A DNA stretch of 64,000 nucleotides from Methyloceanibacter superfactus. Lineage in GTDB: Bacteria; Pseudomonadota; Alphaproteobacteria; Rhizobiales; Methyloligellaceae. The stretch lies in assembly GCF_001723305.1 (NCBI RefSeq), contig NZ_LPWF01000037.1, forward strand, positions 1-64,000, read 5' to 3'. The translations under genes and the position numbers were made by a program. The notes under the pieces were generated by a model. That model did no database searches, was not told the origin of the DNA, and saw only the letters and a list, made by a program, of their open reading frames with translations. Below, piece after piece: positions 26,289 through 35,776 of the stretch (the first letter of the stretch is position 1; every line of letters starts with the position of its first letter).

Positions 26289-27449
26289 ATGATGCTCATC
26301 AAGGCGAAACTCGGGCTGGGCCGCCTTCAGGCCGGGCGAAGCGCCGCGCTGGCGTTGCTCGCGGCGGCGATGCTGCCCGCATGCGGCATGGCTGAAGACC
26401 GGGTCATCGACACCGAGATCGGCAAGATCAAGGTCGAAACCCTCGCCAGCGGCCTGAACCATCCCTGGGGCCTCGCCTTCCTCCCCGATGGGCGCATGCT
26501 CGTGACCGAGCGGGCGGGCCAGTTGCGCCTCCTTTCCGGCGACGGCGTGCTGTCCGATGCGCTGGAGGGCGTTCCCGAGGTTGCGGCCAAAGGCCAAGGC
26601 GGCCTGCTGGACGTCGCCCTGGATCCCAAATTCGACGACACGAAGCTCGTCTATCTCTCTTACGCGGAGCCGGGTGATGGCGGCGCCGGAACGGCCGTGG
26701 CGCGCGGGCGGCTCACCGACAACGGGCTCGCGGACGTTCAAGTGATTTTCCGGCAGACGCCTAAGGTCGGCGGCGGCAACCATTTCGGCGGCAGACTCGC
26801 CTTCACGCCCGACGGCAAGCTGTTCGTGACGCTCGGCGAGCGCTTCAAGTTCGAGCCGGCGCAGGATCTCACGAGCCATCTCGGCAAGATCGTGCGCATC
26901 AACCCGGACGGATCGGTACCGGCGGACAATCCCTTCATCAGCCAGAAGGACGCGCAACCGGAAATCTGGTCCTACGGTCACCGCAACCCGCAAGGCATCG
27001 CCATCCATCCCGAGACGGGAAAACCCTGGGAGACCGAGTTCGGCCCCAAAGGCGGCGACGAATTGAACCTTCCGGCACCCGGCGCCAATTACGGCTGGCC
27101 GGTGGTGAGCTGGGGCACCCATTACGACGGCAAGGACATTCCCAACCCGCCGACGCATCCCGATCTCACCGACGCCATACGGCATTGGACGCCAGTCATC
27201 TCGCCCTCGGGCATCGCCTTCTACACCGCCGACACCATCCCGAGCTGGAAGGGCAATCTCCTGATCGGCGGACTGTCGTCGGAAAGCATTGTTCGGCTCA
27301 AGCTCAATGGCGAGAAGGTCATCGGCGAGGAGCGCATCGCCATGGGCACACGCATCCGAGACGTTGCCCAGGGGCCTGATGGCGCGGTCTACGCGCTGAC
27401 CGACGAAGACGACGGCAAGGTGCTACGCCTCTCCCCGGAATATCCGTGA
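26289..27449 (+). CDS. PQQ-dependent sugar dehydrogenase (soluble aldose type)
   Basis: A six-bladed beta-propeller enzyme of the GDH-B/Asd family, 386 residues, oxidising aldoses with PQQ. It has an N-terminal hydrophobic segment ending in ACG, so it may be a lipoprotein (LLAAAMLPACGMAED). Family motifs: HPWGLAFLPDGRMLVTER, the catalytic-base His in GGGNHFGGRLAFTPDG, YGHRNPQGIAIHPETG, and GGDELNLPAPGANYGWP. ATG at 26289 has GGAG upstream; the longer frame from 26226 is less likely. No pqq synthesis genes lie in the window. The stop overlaps the next gene (GTGA). Confidence 0.9.
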   Translation: MMLIKAKLGLGRLQAGRSAALALLAAAMLPACGMAEDRVIDTEIGKIKVETLASGLNHPWGLAFLPDGRMLVTERAGQLRLLSGDGVLSDALEGVPEVAAKGQGGLLDVALDPKFDDTKLVYLSYAEPGDGGAGTAVARGRLTDNGLADVQVIFRQTPKVGGGNHFGGRLAFTPDGKLFVTLGERFKFEPAQDLTSHLGKIVRINPDGSVPADNPFISQKDAQPEIWSYGHRNPQGIAIHPETGKPWETEFGPKGGDELNLPAPGANYGWPVVSWGTHYDGKDIPNPPTHPDLTDAIRHWTPVISPSGIAFYTADTIPSWKGNLLIGGLSSESIVRLKLNGEKVIGEERIAMGTRIRDVAQGPDGAVYALTDEDDGKVLRLSPEYP

Positions 27450-27799
27450 AACCGCCGCTGTCGATCGGCATCTTCGGACGCTTCGGCCGCTCCGCATCGT
27501 TGCGCGCCCTCGACACGGCGCTGCGCGCGGTGGACCTGCATCCCAATCTCGTGCCGGAAGCGGTGAAACTCACCACGGTGAGGATGCTCATCGATGAGAC
27601 CGGGCGCGAGGATCCCGGCGCGGAGGCCACCCACGCGGCGGCGGAGATCGTCGCCTATTGCCTGATCGGCGCGGACGCCTTTGCCGGCGCGAACGGCACG
27701 GTGCTCACGCGCGAGGTCGAGCGGCGGATCGACGCAGCGCTCGCAAGCGGCATCAGTCTCGCGCCCGGCTGGTCCTGCTCACACTTCACGCACGCGTGA
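27446..27799 (+). CDS. Hypothetical protein
   Basis: A 117-residue soluble protein with no signal peptide. It contains a hydrophobic helix (EIVAYCLIGADAFAG) and ends with Cys-Ser-His-Phe. The GTG start at 27446 overlaps the stop of the sugar dehydrogenase gene, so the two are coupled. I do not recognise the family. Confidence 0.65.
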   Translation: MKPPLSIGIFGRFGRSASLRALDTALRAVDLHPNLVPEAVKLTTVRMLIDETGREDPGAEATHAAAEIVAYCLIGADAFAGANGTVLTREVERRIDAALASGISLAPGWSCSHFTHA

Positions 27800-27943
27800 T
27801 TCAGCCAAGCGTCGTGGAGCACTTTAGGCTAGAAGTCGCTTCCGACTGACATCGACCGCGACCCCATTCTTGCCGTACTGGTAGCCGATTGAAGCCGCCC
27901 CGCCCGCCTCGCCACGACGCCCCTGCCCGACCAGGCCTCGCTC

Positions 27944-28866
<923 letters not shown>

Positions 28867-28870
<4 letters not shown>

Positions 28871-29628
28871 ACTTCCCGGCAATCAGAGCGATCTACAAAT
28901 TCGAGATGGCGCGGTGGGGACGCACGCTCCTGCAGAGCTTGGTCGCGCCCGTCATCGCCACGTCGCTCTATTTCGTGGTGTTCGGCTCGGCCATCGGCTC
29001 GCGCATCAACGATATCGAGGGCGTGCCCTATGGCGCCTTCATCGTGCCGGGGCTCATCATGCTGATGCTGCTCACCCAGAGCGTCGCCAACGCCTCGTTC
29101 GGCATCTACTTCCCGCGCTTCACCGGCACCATTTACGAGCTGCTGTCGGCGCCGATCTCCTATGTGGAGATCGTCACGGGCTATGTGGGGGCGGCGGCCA
29201 CCAAGTCGATCATCCTGGGCCTCATCATCCTCGCCACCGCTGCCCTCTTCGTGCCGCTGCAGATCGACCATCCGGTCTGGATGGCGGCCTTTCTCGTGCT
29301 GACGGCCATCACCTTCAGCCTGCTTGGCTTCGTCATCGGCATTTGGGCCGACGGCTTCGAGAAGCTGCAACTCGTGCCGCTTCTCATCATCACGCCGCTA
29401 ACCTTTCTCGGCGGAACCTTCTACTCGCTCAACGTGCTGCCGCCGTTCTGGCAAACCGTGTCGCTGTTCAACCCGGTCGTCTATCTGGTCAGCGGCTTCC
29501 GCTGGAGCTTCTACAGCACCTCGGATGTGAGCGTGGGATTGAGCCTGGTGATGATCGGGCTGTTCCTCGCCATCTGCCTCGGCCTGGTGTGGTGGATCTT
29601 CAAGACCGGCTACCGGCTGAAGAGCTAG
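28867..29628 (+). CDS. ABC-2-type transporter permease
   Basis: A 253-residue inner-membrane protein with about six hydrophobic segments ([42 protein letters not shown] end) and the ABC-2 signature around [20 protein letters not shown] near residue 175. It pairs with the preceding ATPase in the manner of YadGH. The 277 bases that follow hold no gene. Confidence 0.92.
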
Positions 29629-29905
29629 GTCGGCCCAGGCTTCAGCGGGCGAACGTGCGAGCCGCATTCTGGGCTTACCCGTGCTCGGAATTGGAGTTGA
29701 GACCAGGGGGCCGTTCAATTCGCGGCCACAGGCGGAAAAACCTCAAGTTTTCGGCCAATTACTGGTCAAAAAGCAGGGATGCAGCAATTCAACGCATTCC
29801 CGCGCCTAGTTTTTAGCCTTTGAAACGCCTATATATGATCTGTGGATAGCTACGCCGCGTCCCAAATATTCTCCGTTATTTCTTGGTCTCAGAAAGCAAT
29901 ACGCC
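29629..29905. other. Intergenic region without recognisable feature
   Basis: No gene, strong terminator or clear operator is visible in these 277 bases. The sequence is more AT-rich toward the 3' end (around 29800-29880), which probably holds the promoter of the small gene at 29906. Confidence 0.4.
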
Positions 29906-30181
29906 ATGTCGTCAATCGATTTCACCGCATCTGCCGAGCTCTTCCCTGCCAGAAGCTGGAAGGCCAGGTCGCGCGGTATTAGTTACAAGCGGTTCGCCGA
30001 CGCAGCCGAAGCCGTTCGCTTTGCCATCGAGGAACTGCCGCCGGAGTGTCTGCTGGGCACCTATCTTGAGGTCGACGAGGAGCGCTTCGACAGCCGCGGA
30101 ATCCGGCGCCTTTACGATAGCGCCGACTATGCCCGCGCCCGGGCCCCCCGCGCCAAGACGAAGCGCGCGAAACGCGCCTAA
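29906..30181 (+). CDS. Hypothetical protein
   Basis: A 91-residue soluble protein. The core AARSRGISYKRFADAAEAVRFAIEELPPECLLGTYLEVDEERFD-like stretch (residues 20-62) contains repeated acidic and Ala residues; the C terminus is strongly basic (RAKTKRAKRA). It resembles small conserved Hyphomicrobiales proteins of unknown role. It ends 103 bases before the next small gene. Confidence 0.65.
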   Translation: MSSIDFTASAELFPARSWKARSRGISYKRFADAAEAVRFAIEELPPECLLGTYLEVDEERFDSRGIRRLYDSADYARARAPRAKTKRAKRA

Positions 30182-30284
30182 CGCGCGTCGCGCCCGTTCC
30201 AACCGCCACGCTTCAGAGTAAGATGATTTGACGCCTTCGCGCGCGTCATCTGCGCTGAAGCAGCTGGCGGGAGGACTACCCCGA

Positions 30285-30599
30285 ATGAAAACCTATGTCG
30301 CCGAGATCGACGGCCGCGCGATCTTCGCTTTTCGCGCCTTCAGCGACGTGTCCGCGCAAGCGTGGCTCGACGTACATGCCGTCATGCGTCACCGGCTCGA
30401 GCAGCTCGAGAGCGGCGGCCGGCGGATCTGGAACGGCCATGCGAACATCGTCGCCCGCGAAGCAAGCGCGGAGGAAGACACGATTTGGAACCGGCTGAGA
30501 GACGAGGCCGTCGAGGAGGACGCCAATGCGTTCCCGGACAGCATCACGGTCTGGCTGATCCCGACATCGGATGAGCGGCGGACCGGAAAAGACGCCTAA
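30285..30599 (+). CDS. Hypothetical protein
   Basis: A 104-residue soluble protein. It begins MKTYVAEIDGRAIFAFRAFS and includes a Trp-rich region (AWLDVHAVMRHRL, RIWNGHANIVAREAS). The start ATG at 30285 follows GGGAGGA. No recognised family. A strong terminator lies directly downstream. Confidence 0.65.
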   Translation: MKTYVAEIDGRAIFAFRAFSDVSAQAWLDVHAVMRHRLEQLESGGRRIWNGHANIVAREASAEEDTIWNRLRDEAVEEDANAFPDSITVWLIPTSDERRTGKDA

Positions 30600-30607
30600 A
30601 ACTAACA

Positions 30608-30636
30608 AGCCGCCCCCGAAGGGGCGGCTCTTTTTT
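30608..30636 (+). terminator. Intrinsic terminator
   Basis: A perfect nine-base-pair stem, AGCCGCCCC (30608-30616) and GGGGCGGCT (30621-30629), closes a CGAA loop and is followed by CTTTTTT. It ends the plus-strand transcript of the small gene at 30285. Only three A residues precede the stem, so termination of the convergent cold-shock transcript is less certain. Confidence 0.9.
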
Positions 30637-30665
30637 CGTCAAGGCTAGCGTTCGTCGATTAGGAC

Positions 30666-30875
30666 TTACGCGGCCTTAATGTTGGCAACCGCGGTCTTGC
30701 CGCTGCGCTGGTCAACTTCGGTGTCGAACTGCACCTTCTGGCCTTCGGAAAGGCCAGACATGCCTGCGCGCTCGAGAGCAGTTGCGTGGACGAAGACGTC
30801 CTTGCCCCCATCATCCGGCTCGATGAAGCCAAAACCCTTTTGCGTATTGTAGAATTTCACAGTGCCCGTGGTCAT
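30666..30875 (-). CDS. Cold-shock protein (CspA family)
   Basis: A 69-residue OB-fold RNA chaperone. RNP1 is [10 protein letters not shown] and RNP2 is [10 protein letters not shown], with the usual start TTGTVKFYN. The family binds single-stranded RNA and DNA. ATG at 30875 is fixed by family length and has AAAGGA upstream. About 160 bases of 5' untranslated region precede it, as is common for cold-regulated csp messages; the temperature response itself cannot be seen. Confidence 0.95.
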   Translation of the reverse strand: MTTGTVKFYNTQKGFGFIEPDDGGKDVFVHATALERAGMSGLSEGQKVQFDTEVDQRSGKTAVANIKAA

Positions 30876-31104
30876 CGGGTAGTCCTTTCGTCTAGTCGGT
30901 ACAGTGGTGCCTAAACCCGGACGCTTGGCCCAGGCTGAAGCGTGATGTCGATGTTTGGGAGGTCTGAACGTGCGCCATAGCGCGACGGCCACATTGTCCG
31001 GCCAAATGTCGATGAACATCACATAAGCGCAAAGCGTGGCTTTTACAAGGCATGAAACGCCATGCCGTGGTAGAGGCGGAGGTCAGGGCGGACAAGGGGG
31101 TGCC

Positions 31105-32487
31105 ATGGCTAACGAAATCAAAACGGACGTCTCGCAGGGAGTGGCGGGCGAGCCGGCGCTCCATCGCTCGATCGGGCCGACACAGATGGCCCTTTATGGG
31201 CTCGGCAGCATGCTTGGCGCCGGCATTTACGGCCTGATGGGCAAGGCGGCGGGCCAGGTCGGCAACGCCGTATGGCTCGCCTTCATCATCGCCCTCATCG
31301 CCGCGCTGCTCACCGCGTTGTCCTATGCCTCGCTGGGCTCGCGCTATCCGCGGGCCGCCGGGGCCGCCTATGTGACCCAGCGCGCCTACGGCTTCCCCCT
31401 GCTCAGTTTCATGGTCGGGCTGGCGCTCGTGTGCTCCGGCCTCACCTCGATCGCCACGCAGAGCCGCGTGTTCGCCGCCAACCTAGCCGATCTTTTCGGC
31501 ATCGAAGGCGTCCCCATCGCTTGGCTCGCCCTCGGCTTCCTTCTGGTCACCACCGGCATCGTGTTTCGCGGCATTCGCGAGTCGATGTGGGTCAACGTGG
31601 TGTGCACCCTGGTGGAGGCGGGCGGTCTCATTCTGGTGATTGCGGTCGGCATCTCCTATTGGGGCTCGGTCGACTATTTGGAGACGCCTGCGGGCCCCGT
31701 GGACGGAGAGACTTGGCTGATCGTGGTGCAGGGCGCCGTGCTCGCCTTCTTCGCCTTTATCGGCTTCGAGGACATGTACAACGTCGCCGAGGAAGTGCGC
31801 GATCCGCAGCGCACGATTCCCTTGGGGCTGATCCTGGCCATGGCCGCGGCCGCCCTTCTCTACATGGGGGTGGCCATCACGGCGGTCTCGGTCGTGCCCT
31901 GGCAGGAGCTGGCCGTGGCGCCCGGCCCCATCACCGAGGTGGTGGCGCGCGCGGCACCGATGATCCCGCCGGTCCTCTTCACCGGCATCACGCTGTTCGC
32001 CGTCGGCAATACCGGCCTCGTGAACTACATCACGTCCTCCCGGCTGCTTTACGGCATGGGACGCCAAGGCCTATTGCCGGCGTTCTTCGGCAAGGTCCAT
32101 GACGACAGACGGACCCCCCATATCGCGATCCTCGTGCTGTTCCTCATTCTGGCGCCGCTCGCCCTCACCGGCACCATCGCCGAGCTGGCATCGGCGACAG
32201 TGCTGCTGTTGCTCGCCGTGTTCACGGTGGTGAACGGGTCGCTATTCGTCTTGAAGCGGCGCCAGGGCGAAAAAAAGGGCCGGTTCGAGGTGCCCCTCTT
32301 CGTGCCGGCGCTCGGCGCCGTCGTCTGCGTCAGCCTCATCGTCGTGCGCGTCTCGACCGGAGACTGGCGCGCCCCGGCGATCGCCGGAGCGCTGCTGCTC
32401 GGTTGCTTCGTCATCTATATGGTGATGCGCGCACGCGCCGGCGGACCGTTACATCCGACGGTGGGAGAGAACGAAGACGCGGACTAA
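31105..32487 (+). CDS. APC-family amino-acid permease
   Basis: A 460-residue inner-membrane transporter with about 12 hydrophobic segments. The first helix holds GSMLGAGIYGLMG, and FAFIGFEDMYNVAEEVRDPQRTIP is the conserved region at helices 6-7. It belongs to the basic-amino-acid/polyamine-type APC transporters; the substrate is not evident. ATG at 31105 follows a G-rich Shine-Dalgarno region. It is divergent from the cold-shock gene. Confidence 0.9.
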   Translation: MANEIKTDVSQGVAGEPALHRSIGPTQMALYGLGSMLGAGIYGLMGKAAGQVGNAVWLAFIIALIAALLTALSYASLGSRYPRAAGAAYVTQRAYGFPLLSFMVGLALVCSGLTSIATQSRVFAANLADLFGIEGVPIAWLALGFLLVTTGIVFRGIRESMWVNVVCTLVEAGGLILVIAVGISYWGSVDYLETPAGPVDGETWLIVVQGAVLAFFAFIGFEDMYNVAEEVRDPQRTIPLGLILAMAAAALLYMGVAITAVSVVPWQELAVAPGPITEVVARAAPMIPPVLFTGITLFAVGNTGLVNYITSSRLLYGMGRQGLLPAFFGKVHDDRRTPHIAILVLFLILAPLALTGTIAELASATVLLLLAVFTVVNGSLFVLKRRQGEKKGRFEVPLFVPALGAVVCVSLIVVRVSTGDWRAPAIAGALLLGCFVIYMVMRARAGGPLHPTVGENEDAD

Positions 32488-32494
32488 AGGCGCG

Positions 32495-32683
32495 CTAGCG
32501 TTCAAGCCTATGGGGCGGATGTCGCTGATCGCCGCGGCGATTGAGCCGGCGCACATAGGTGATCATCGCCTCCGGCCGCTCGGCCTTGACCTTGAGCGCC
32601 GCGATCAGAGCATCCTCGGCCCTAACCACGATCCGGTCGCCCTTGCCTTCCGTATTGATGCCGACAGTGAATTGCGACTGCAT
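32495..32683 (-). CDS. Small hypothetical protein
   Basis: A 62-residue protein (MQSQFTVGINTEGKGDRIVV and EDALIAALKVKAERPEAMIT), with a C-terminal Arg/His-rich tail. GGAAGGGG precedes ATG 32683. It resembles small uncharacterised alphaproteobacterial proteins; no known domain. Confidence 0.6.
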   Translation of the reverse strand: MQSQFTVGINTEGKGDRIVVRAEDALIAALKVKAERPEAMITYVRRLNRRGDQRHPPHRLER

Positions 32684-32790
32684 GGACGCCCCTTCCTCTT
32701 CGGCTGCGTCAAGCCTAGCCAAATCGGGCCTGTTTGGCACCAACGATTCACGTGAGGAGGAACGGCTTCGGCTGTGCGTGGAAAGGCCGG

Positions 32791-34424
32791 TCAGGGCGTG
32801 GACGCAGCGAGGCTTTCGCTTGCAGGCTTGCGCGGCGGAACCGGCGCCGTCTGGGCAACCGCCGGCACCGCGTCGCCCTTGCCGAGGACGGCCTTCGCGA
32901 CGATCCCGTCGAGCTTGTAGATATCGGCATAGGTCGTCACCTTGCCGTCCGCATCGGCCACGGCGGTGAAATAGGTCGTGTGCACCGGGATGGGATGGTC
33001 GAGGCTAATGGACGCGTCATAGCCTTTGTCCAATAGCTGATCGACCTTGGCCTTGGGCCAGCCTTTATCCTCGGCGAGCAGGACGGCGGCCACCGTGCCC
33101 GGGTTGTCGACGCGCGGACAATTGTGGCCCTCGGCCCGAACCGTCTTCTTCAACAGGTCACGCTTGATGGTGTCGTGCATATAGACGACGTGCTTGTTGG
33201 GATAGATGAACTTCACCTTGCCCAGCACATTGGTCGGCCCCGGTGCCTGATGGAAGCTGATCGCCGCGAGGTTCACCTTGTTCCAGTCGACGCTGCTCGC
33301 GTCCACCGGCTTGCCATTGTATTTCACCTTGAGCCCGTGCTGCTTCAGGATCGACGTATTACTGCTGAACCAGCCACCGCCACCGCCGCGCAATTTGGGC
33401 AGCAAATTCTCCCGCACGATCGTGGGCGGCACCGTCCATTCCGGGTTGAACACGATATTCTTCATGTCGGCGGAGAACACCGGGGTGGCATAGACCAATT
33501 TGCCGACGACAATCTTCTCCGAATGGATGTCTTTGCCGTCCTTGACCACGTGCATCATGAACTCCGGCGTGTTGAGCCAAACATAGAAGGATCCGAGATC
33601 CTCCGGCATCCACCGCCAGCGCTCCATGTTGATCAGGATCTTATTCATGTCCTGGGGCTTGGCCTCACCGTTCGCGCGCGCCTTGAGCAGCGCCTGGCGC
33701 AGATACTCGAACTGCTGGTGCTTGGGATGCAGTCCCGTGAGATAGGTGTCGGGCGTATCGGTCGCTGAGATCTCGGTCAGCACGGTTGTCGGATCGCGCA
33801 AGGGCGCCGTCTGGTCGATCAGGCTGCTGAGGGACGCGGGATTCGCGCGGCCGCCGCGCGCCTGGCGGGCATATTTCAGAATGGCGAGGCTGACGGCGAT
33901 CTCGGCGGCGGCCTGGTCCTCGGCGACGGCCGGCTGGTAGCTCGCCGGCGGCACCACGAAGGCGCGCGCATCGAGCCCCCAATCGCCGGCCTCGGCCATC
34001 TCGGCGATGATGCTCTGAGCTTGCGGGGTGAGCCCGGCGCTGGTCACCCACAGGGCGGGACCGCTATGGCCGGCGTAGAACGCCTCGACCGCTGCGAGAT
34101 CGTCCGCATGGGCGCCCTTCCGTAGCGCCGGATCGGTCAGCCGGGTCCGGATCGTATCGGCGATCAAAAGTTTCTCGGGAAGACCCGGCTCTGCCGCCAT
34201 CACCTCTTCGGTAGCCGGCGTCTCGTCAGCAGCGCTGGGCAGGCTGGCAATGACCTCGGCCTCTTGCGCCTCGGTCGCCGCCAAGCGGCCGGATTGTCGG
34301 GTATATCGACGATCGTGGTGGCCGTTTGCGTCTGGCTGCCGGCGGCAAGCCACACCGCCAGCGCCGCAACAAGCGCAAAAACGCCTGCCGCACCAAGGAT
34401 CGCGACTAAGGACCGTCCACGCAT
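32791..34424 (-). CDS. L,D-transpeptidase, YcbB/LdtD-like (frameshift near N terminus)
   Basis: Forms 3-3 crosslinks in peptidoglycan. ATG at 34424 gives a membrane anchor (LVAILGAAGVFALVAALAVWLAA) and IVDIPDNPAA; a C lost near 34285 then joins the frame LAATEAQEAEVIASLPS. The scaffold domain (about residues 90-260) precedes the YkuD catalytic domain (IVVGKLVYATPVFSADMK, GKVKFIYPNKHVVYMHDT). The catalytic motif normally SHGC reads GHNC in KTVRAEGHNCPRVDNP. The upstream His and the Cys are present. The corrected length is about 544 residues. Oriented away from nadA. Confidence 0.87.
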
Positions 34425-34602
34425 CCTACTTACCCCGCTCGTAGGGGTAGGTTAGTCGCAAGAGGCGGCGACGGCCACCTAGAATTGCCTATGTGTTAAC
34501 CATACGGCGAAATTTCGGGGTCTCAGCCGCCGGGGCCCTCGTGCGCCCCTCGCCCTCGCCCTCGCCCATGCCAGACCCCCTTGAAGCCGGTCCTCGATGG
34601 CC

Positions 34603-34621
34603 TATACTCCATTTGAGAATA
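34603..34621. promoter_or_regulatory. Putative NadQ operator 1
   Basis: The palindrome TATACTC-CATTT-GAGAATA has arms matching at six of seven positions. It lies 81 bases upstream of the nadA start. An equivalent sequence occurs 59 bases downstream (operator 2). I infer binding by the NadQ-type regulator encoded at 22616 because repressors of this family act on nadABC; the true motif should be compared with published NadQ sites. Confidence 0.5.
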
Positions 34622-34661
34622 GGGGTTGGCCGGCCTTGTGCCGGACGTTTTTAGACCCATA

Positions 34662-34680
34662 TATACTCATTATGAGCATT
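34662..34680. promoter_or_regulatory. Putative NadQ operator 2
   Basis: TATACTC-ATTAT-GAGCATT, with a perfect inner palindrome CTCAT-T-ATGAG, lies 22 bases upstream of nadA and just before its Shine-Dalgarno sequence. It shares TATACTC-N5-GAG with operator 1. Binding here would block transcription or initiation of nadABC. Confidence 0.52.
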
Positions 34681-34701
34681 ATTACAGGAGGCCTTGGCCC
34701 G

Positions 34702-35769
34702 ATGCCGACAGTTCAGACCGGCACCCCGGAGTGGGAAGCGAAGGCGCAGGCCGTTTTGCCGCCCGCGCTTCTGCCCGATCTCACCTATACGCCCGAGGTG
34801 GCGGCCGAGACCGCGCATCTGTACGAGCGCGTCAAGCGCGTGATCCCGCCGATCGAGTGGCCGGGCTTTGCCCCCTATATCAAGGCCATCAACGATCTGA
34901 AGCGGGCGCGGAACGCGGTCGTGCTGGCGCACAACTATATGACGCCCGAGATCTTCCATTGCGTCGCCGACGTCATCGGCGACTCGCTGCAGCTTGCCCG
35001 CGAGGCCTCCAAGGCCGACGCCGAAGTCATCGTGCAGTGTGGCGTGCATTTCATGGCCGAGACCTCGAAGCTGCTGAACCCCGACAAGACGGTGCTGATC
35101 CCCGACATGCGCGCCGGCTGTTCGCTGGCGGCGTCGATCACCGGCGCCGACGTGCGGGCGCTGCGTGAGGCTTATCCCGGCGTGCCGGTGGTGACCTATG
35201 TGAACACCTCGGCCGACGTGAAGGCTGAGTCCGATATCTGCTGCACCTCGTCGAATGCGGTGCGCGTGGTGGAGTCGCTGGGCGCCAAGCGGGTGATCGT
35301 GATCCCGGACGAGTTCCTCGCCAAATGGGTTCAGACCCAGACCGACGTGGAGATTATCACTTGGAAGGGCCATTGCGAGGTGCATGAGCGCTTCACGGCG
35401 GATGAGCTGCGCGCCTACCGCGAGGCCGACCCGGGCGTGAAGATCATCGCGCATCCCGAATGTCCGCCCGATGTGATCGACGAGGCCGACTTTACCGGCT
35501 CGACCTCCGGCATGATCAAATGGGTGGAGGACAACCAGCCCTCCAAGGTGTTGCTCGTGACCGAGTGCTCGATGAGCGACAACGTCGCGGTCGACGCGCC
35601 GAACACCGAGTTCGTGCGGCCGTGCAATCTCTGTCCGCACATGAAGCGCATCACCCTGCCCAAGATCCTGGATAGCCTCGTCTTCATGAAGGAAGAGGTG
35701 ACCATCGATCCGGCCGTCGCCGACCGTGCGCGCATGGCGGTCGAGCGCATGATCAATCTCAACCATTAA
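34702..35769 (+). CDS. nadA: Quinolinate synthase A
   Basis: Condenses iminoaspartate with dihydroxyacetone phosphate to quinolinate. The 355-residue protein has the three cluster Cys in [21 protein letters not shown] and [11 protein letters not shown], with [11 protein letters not shown] near residue 75. ATG at 34702 has CAGGAGG ten bases upstream; the longer frame from 34597 is unlikely since it crosses both operator palindromes. First gene of nadABC, followed by nadB after 7 bases. Confidence 0.96.
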   Translation: MPTVQTGTPEWEAKAQAVLPPALLPDLTYTPEVAAETAHLYERVKRVIPPIEWPGFAPYIKAINDLKRARNAVVLAHNYMTPEIFHCVADVIGDSLQLAREASKADAEVIVQCGVHFMAETSKLLNPDKTVLIPDMRAGCSLAASITGADVRALREAYPGVPVVTYVNTSADVKAESDICCTSSNAVRVVESLGAKRVIVIPDEFLAKWVQTQTDVEIITWKGHCEVHERFTADELRAYREADPGVKIIAHPECPPDVIDEADFTGSTSGMIKWVEDNQPSKVLLVTECSMSDNVAVDAPNTEFVRPCNLCPHMKRITLPKILDSLVFMKEEVTIDPAVADRARMAVERMINLNH

Positions 35770-35776
35770 TGAGGGC

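Noticed and set aside
34488-34503. CtrA-like site TTGC-N7-TTAAC between LDT and nadA
   Set aside because: Two mismatches in the first half-site; too weak.
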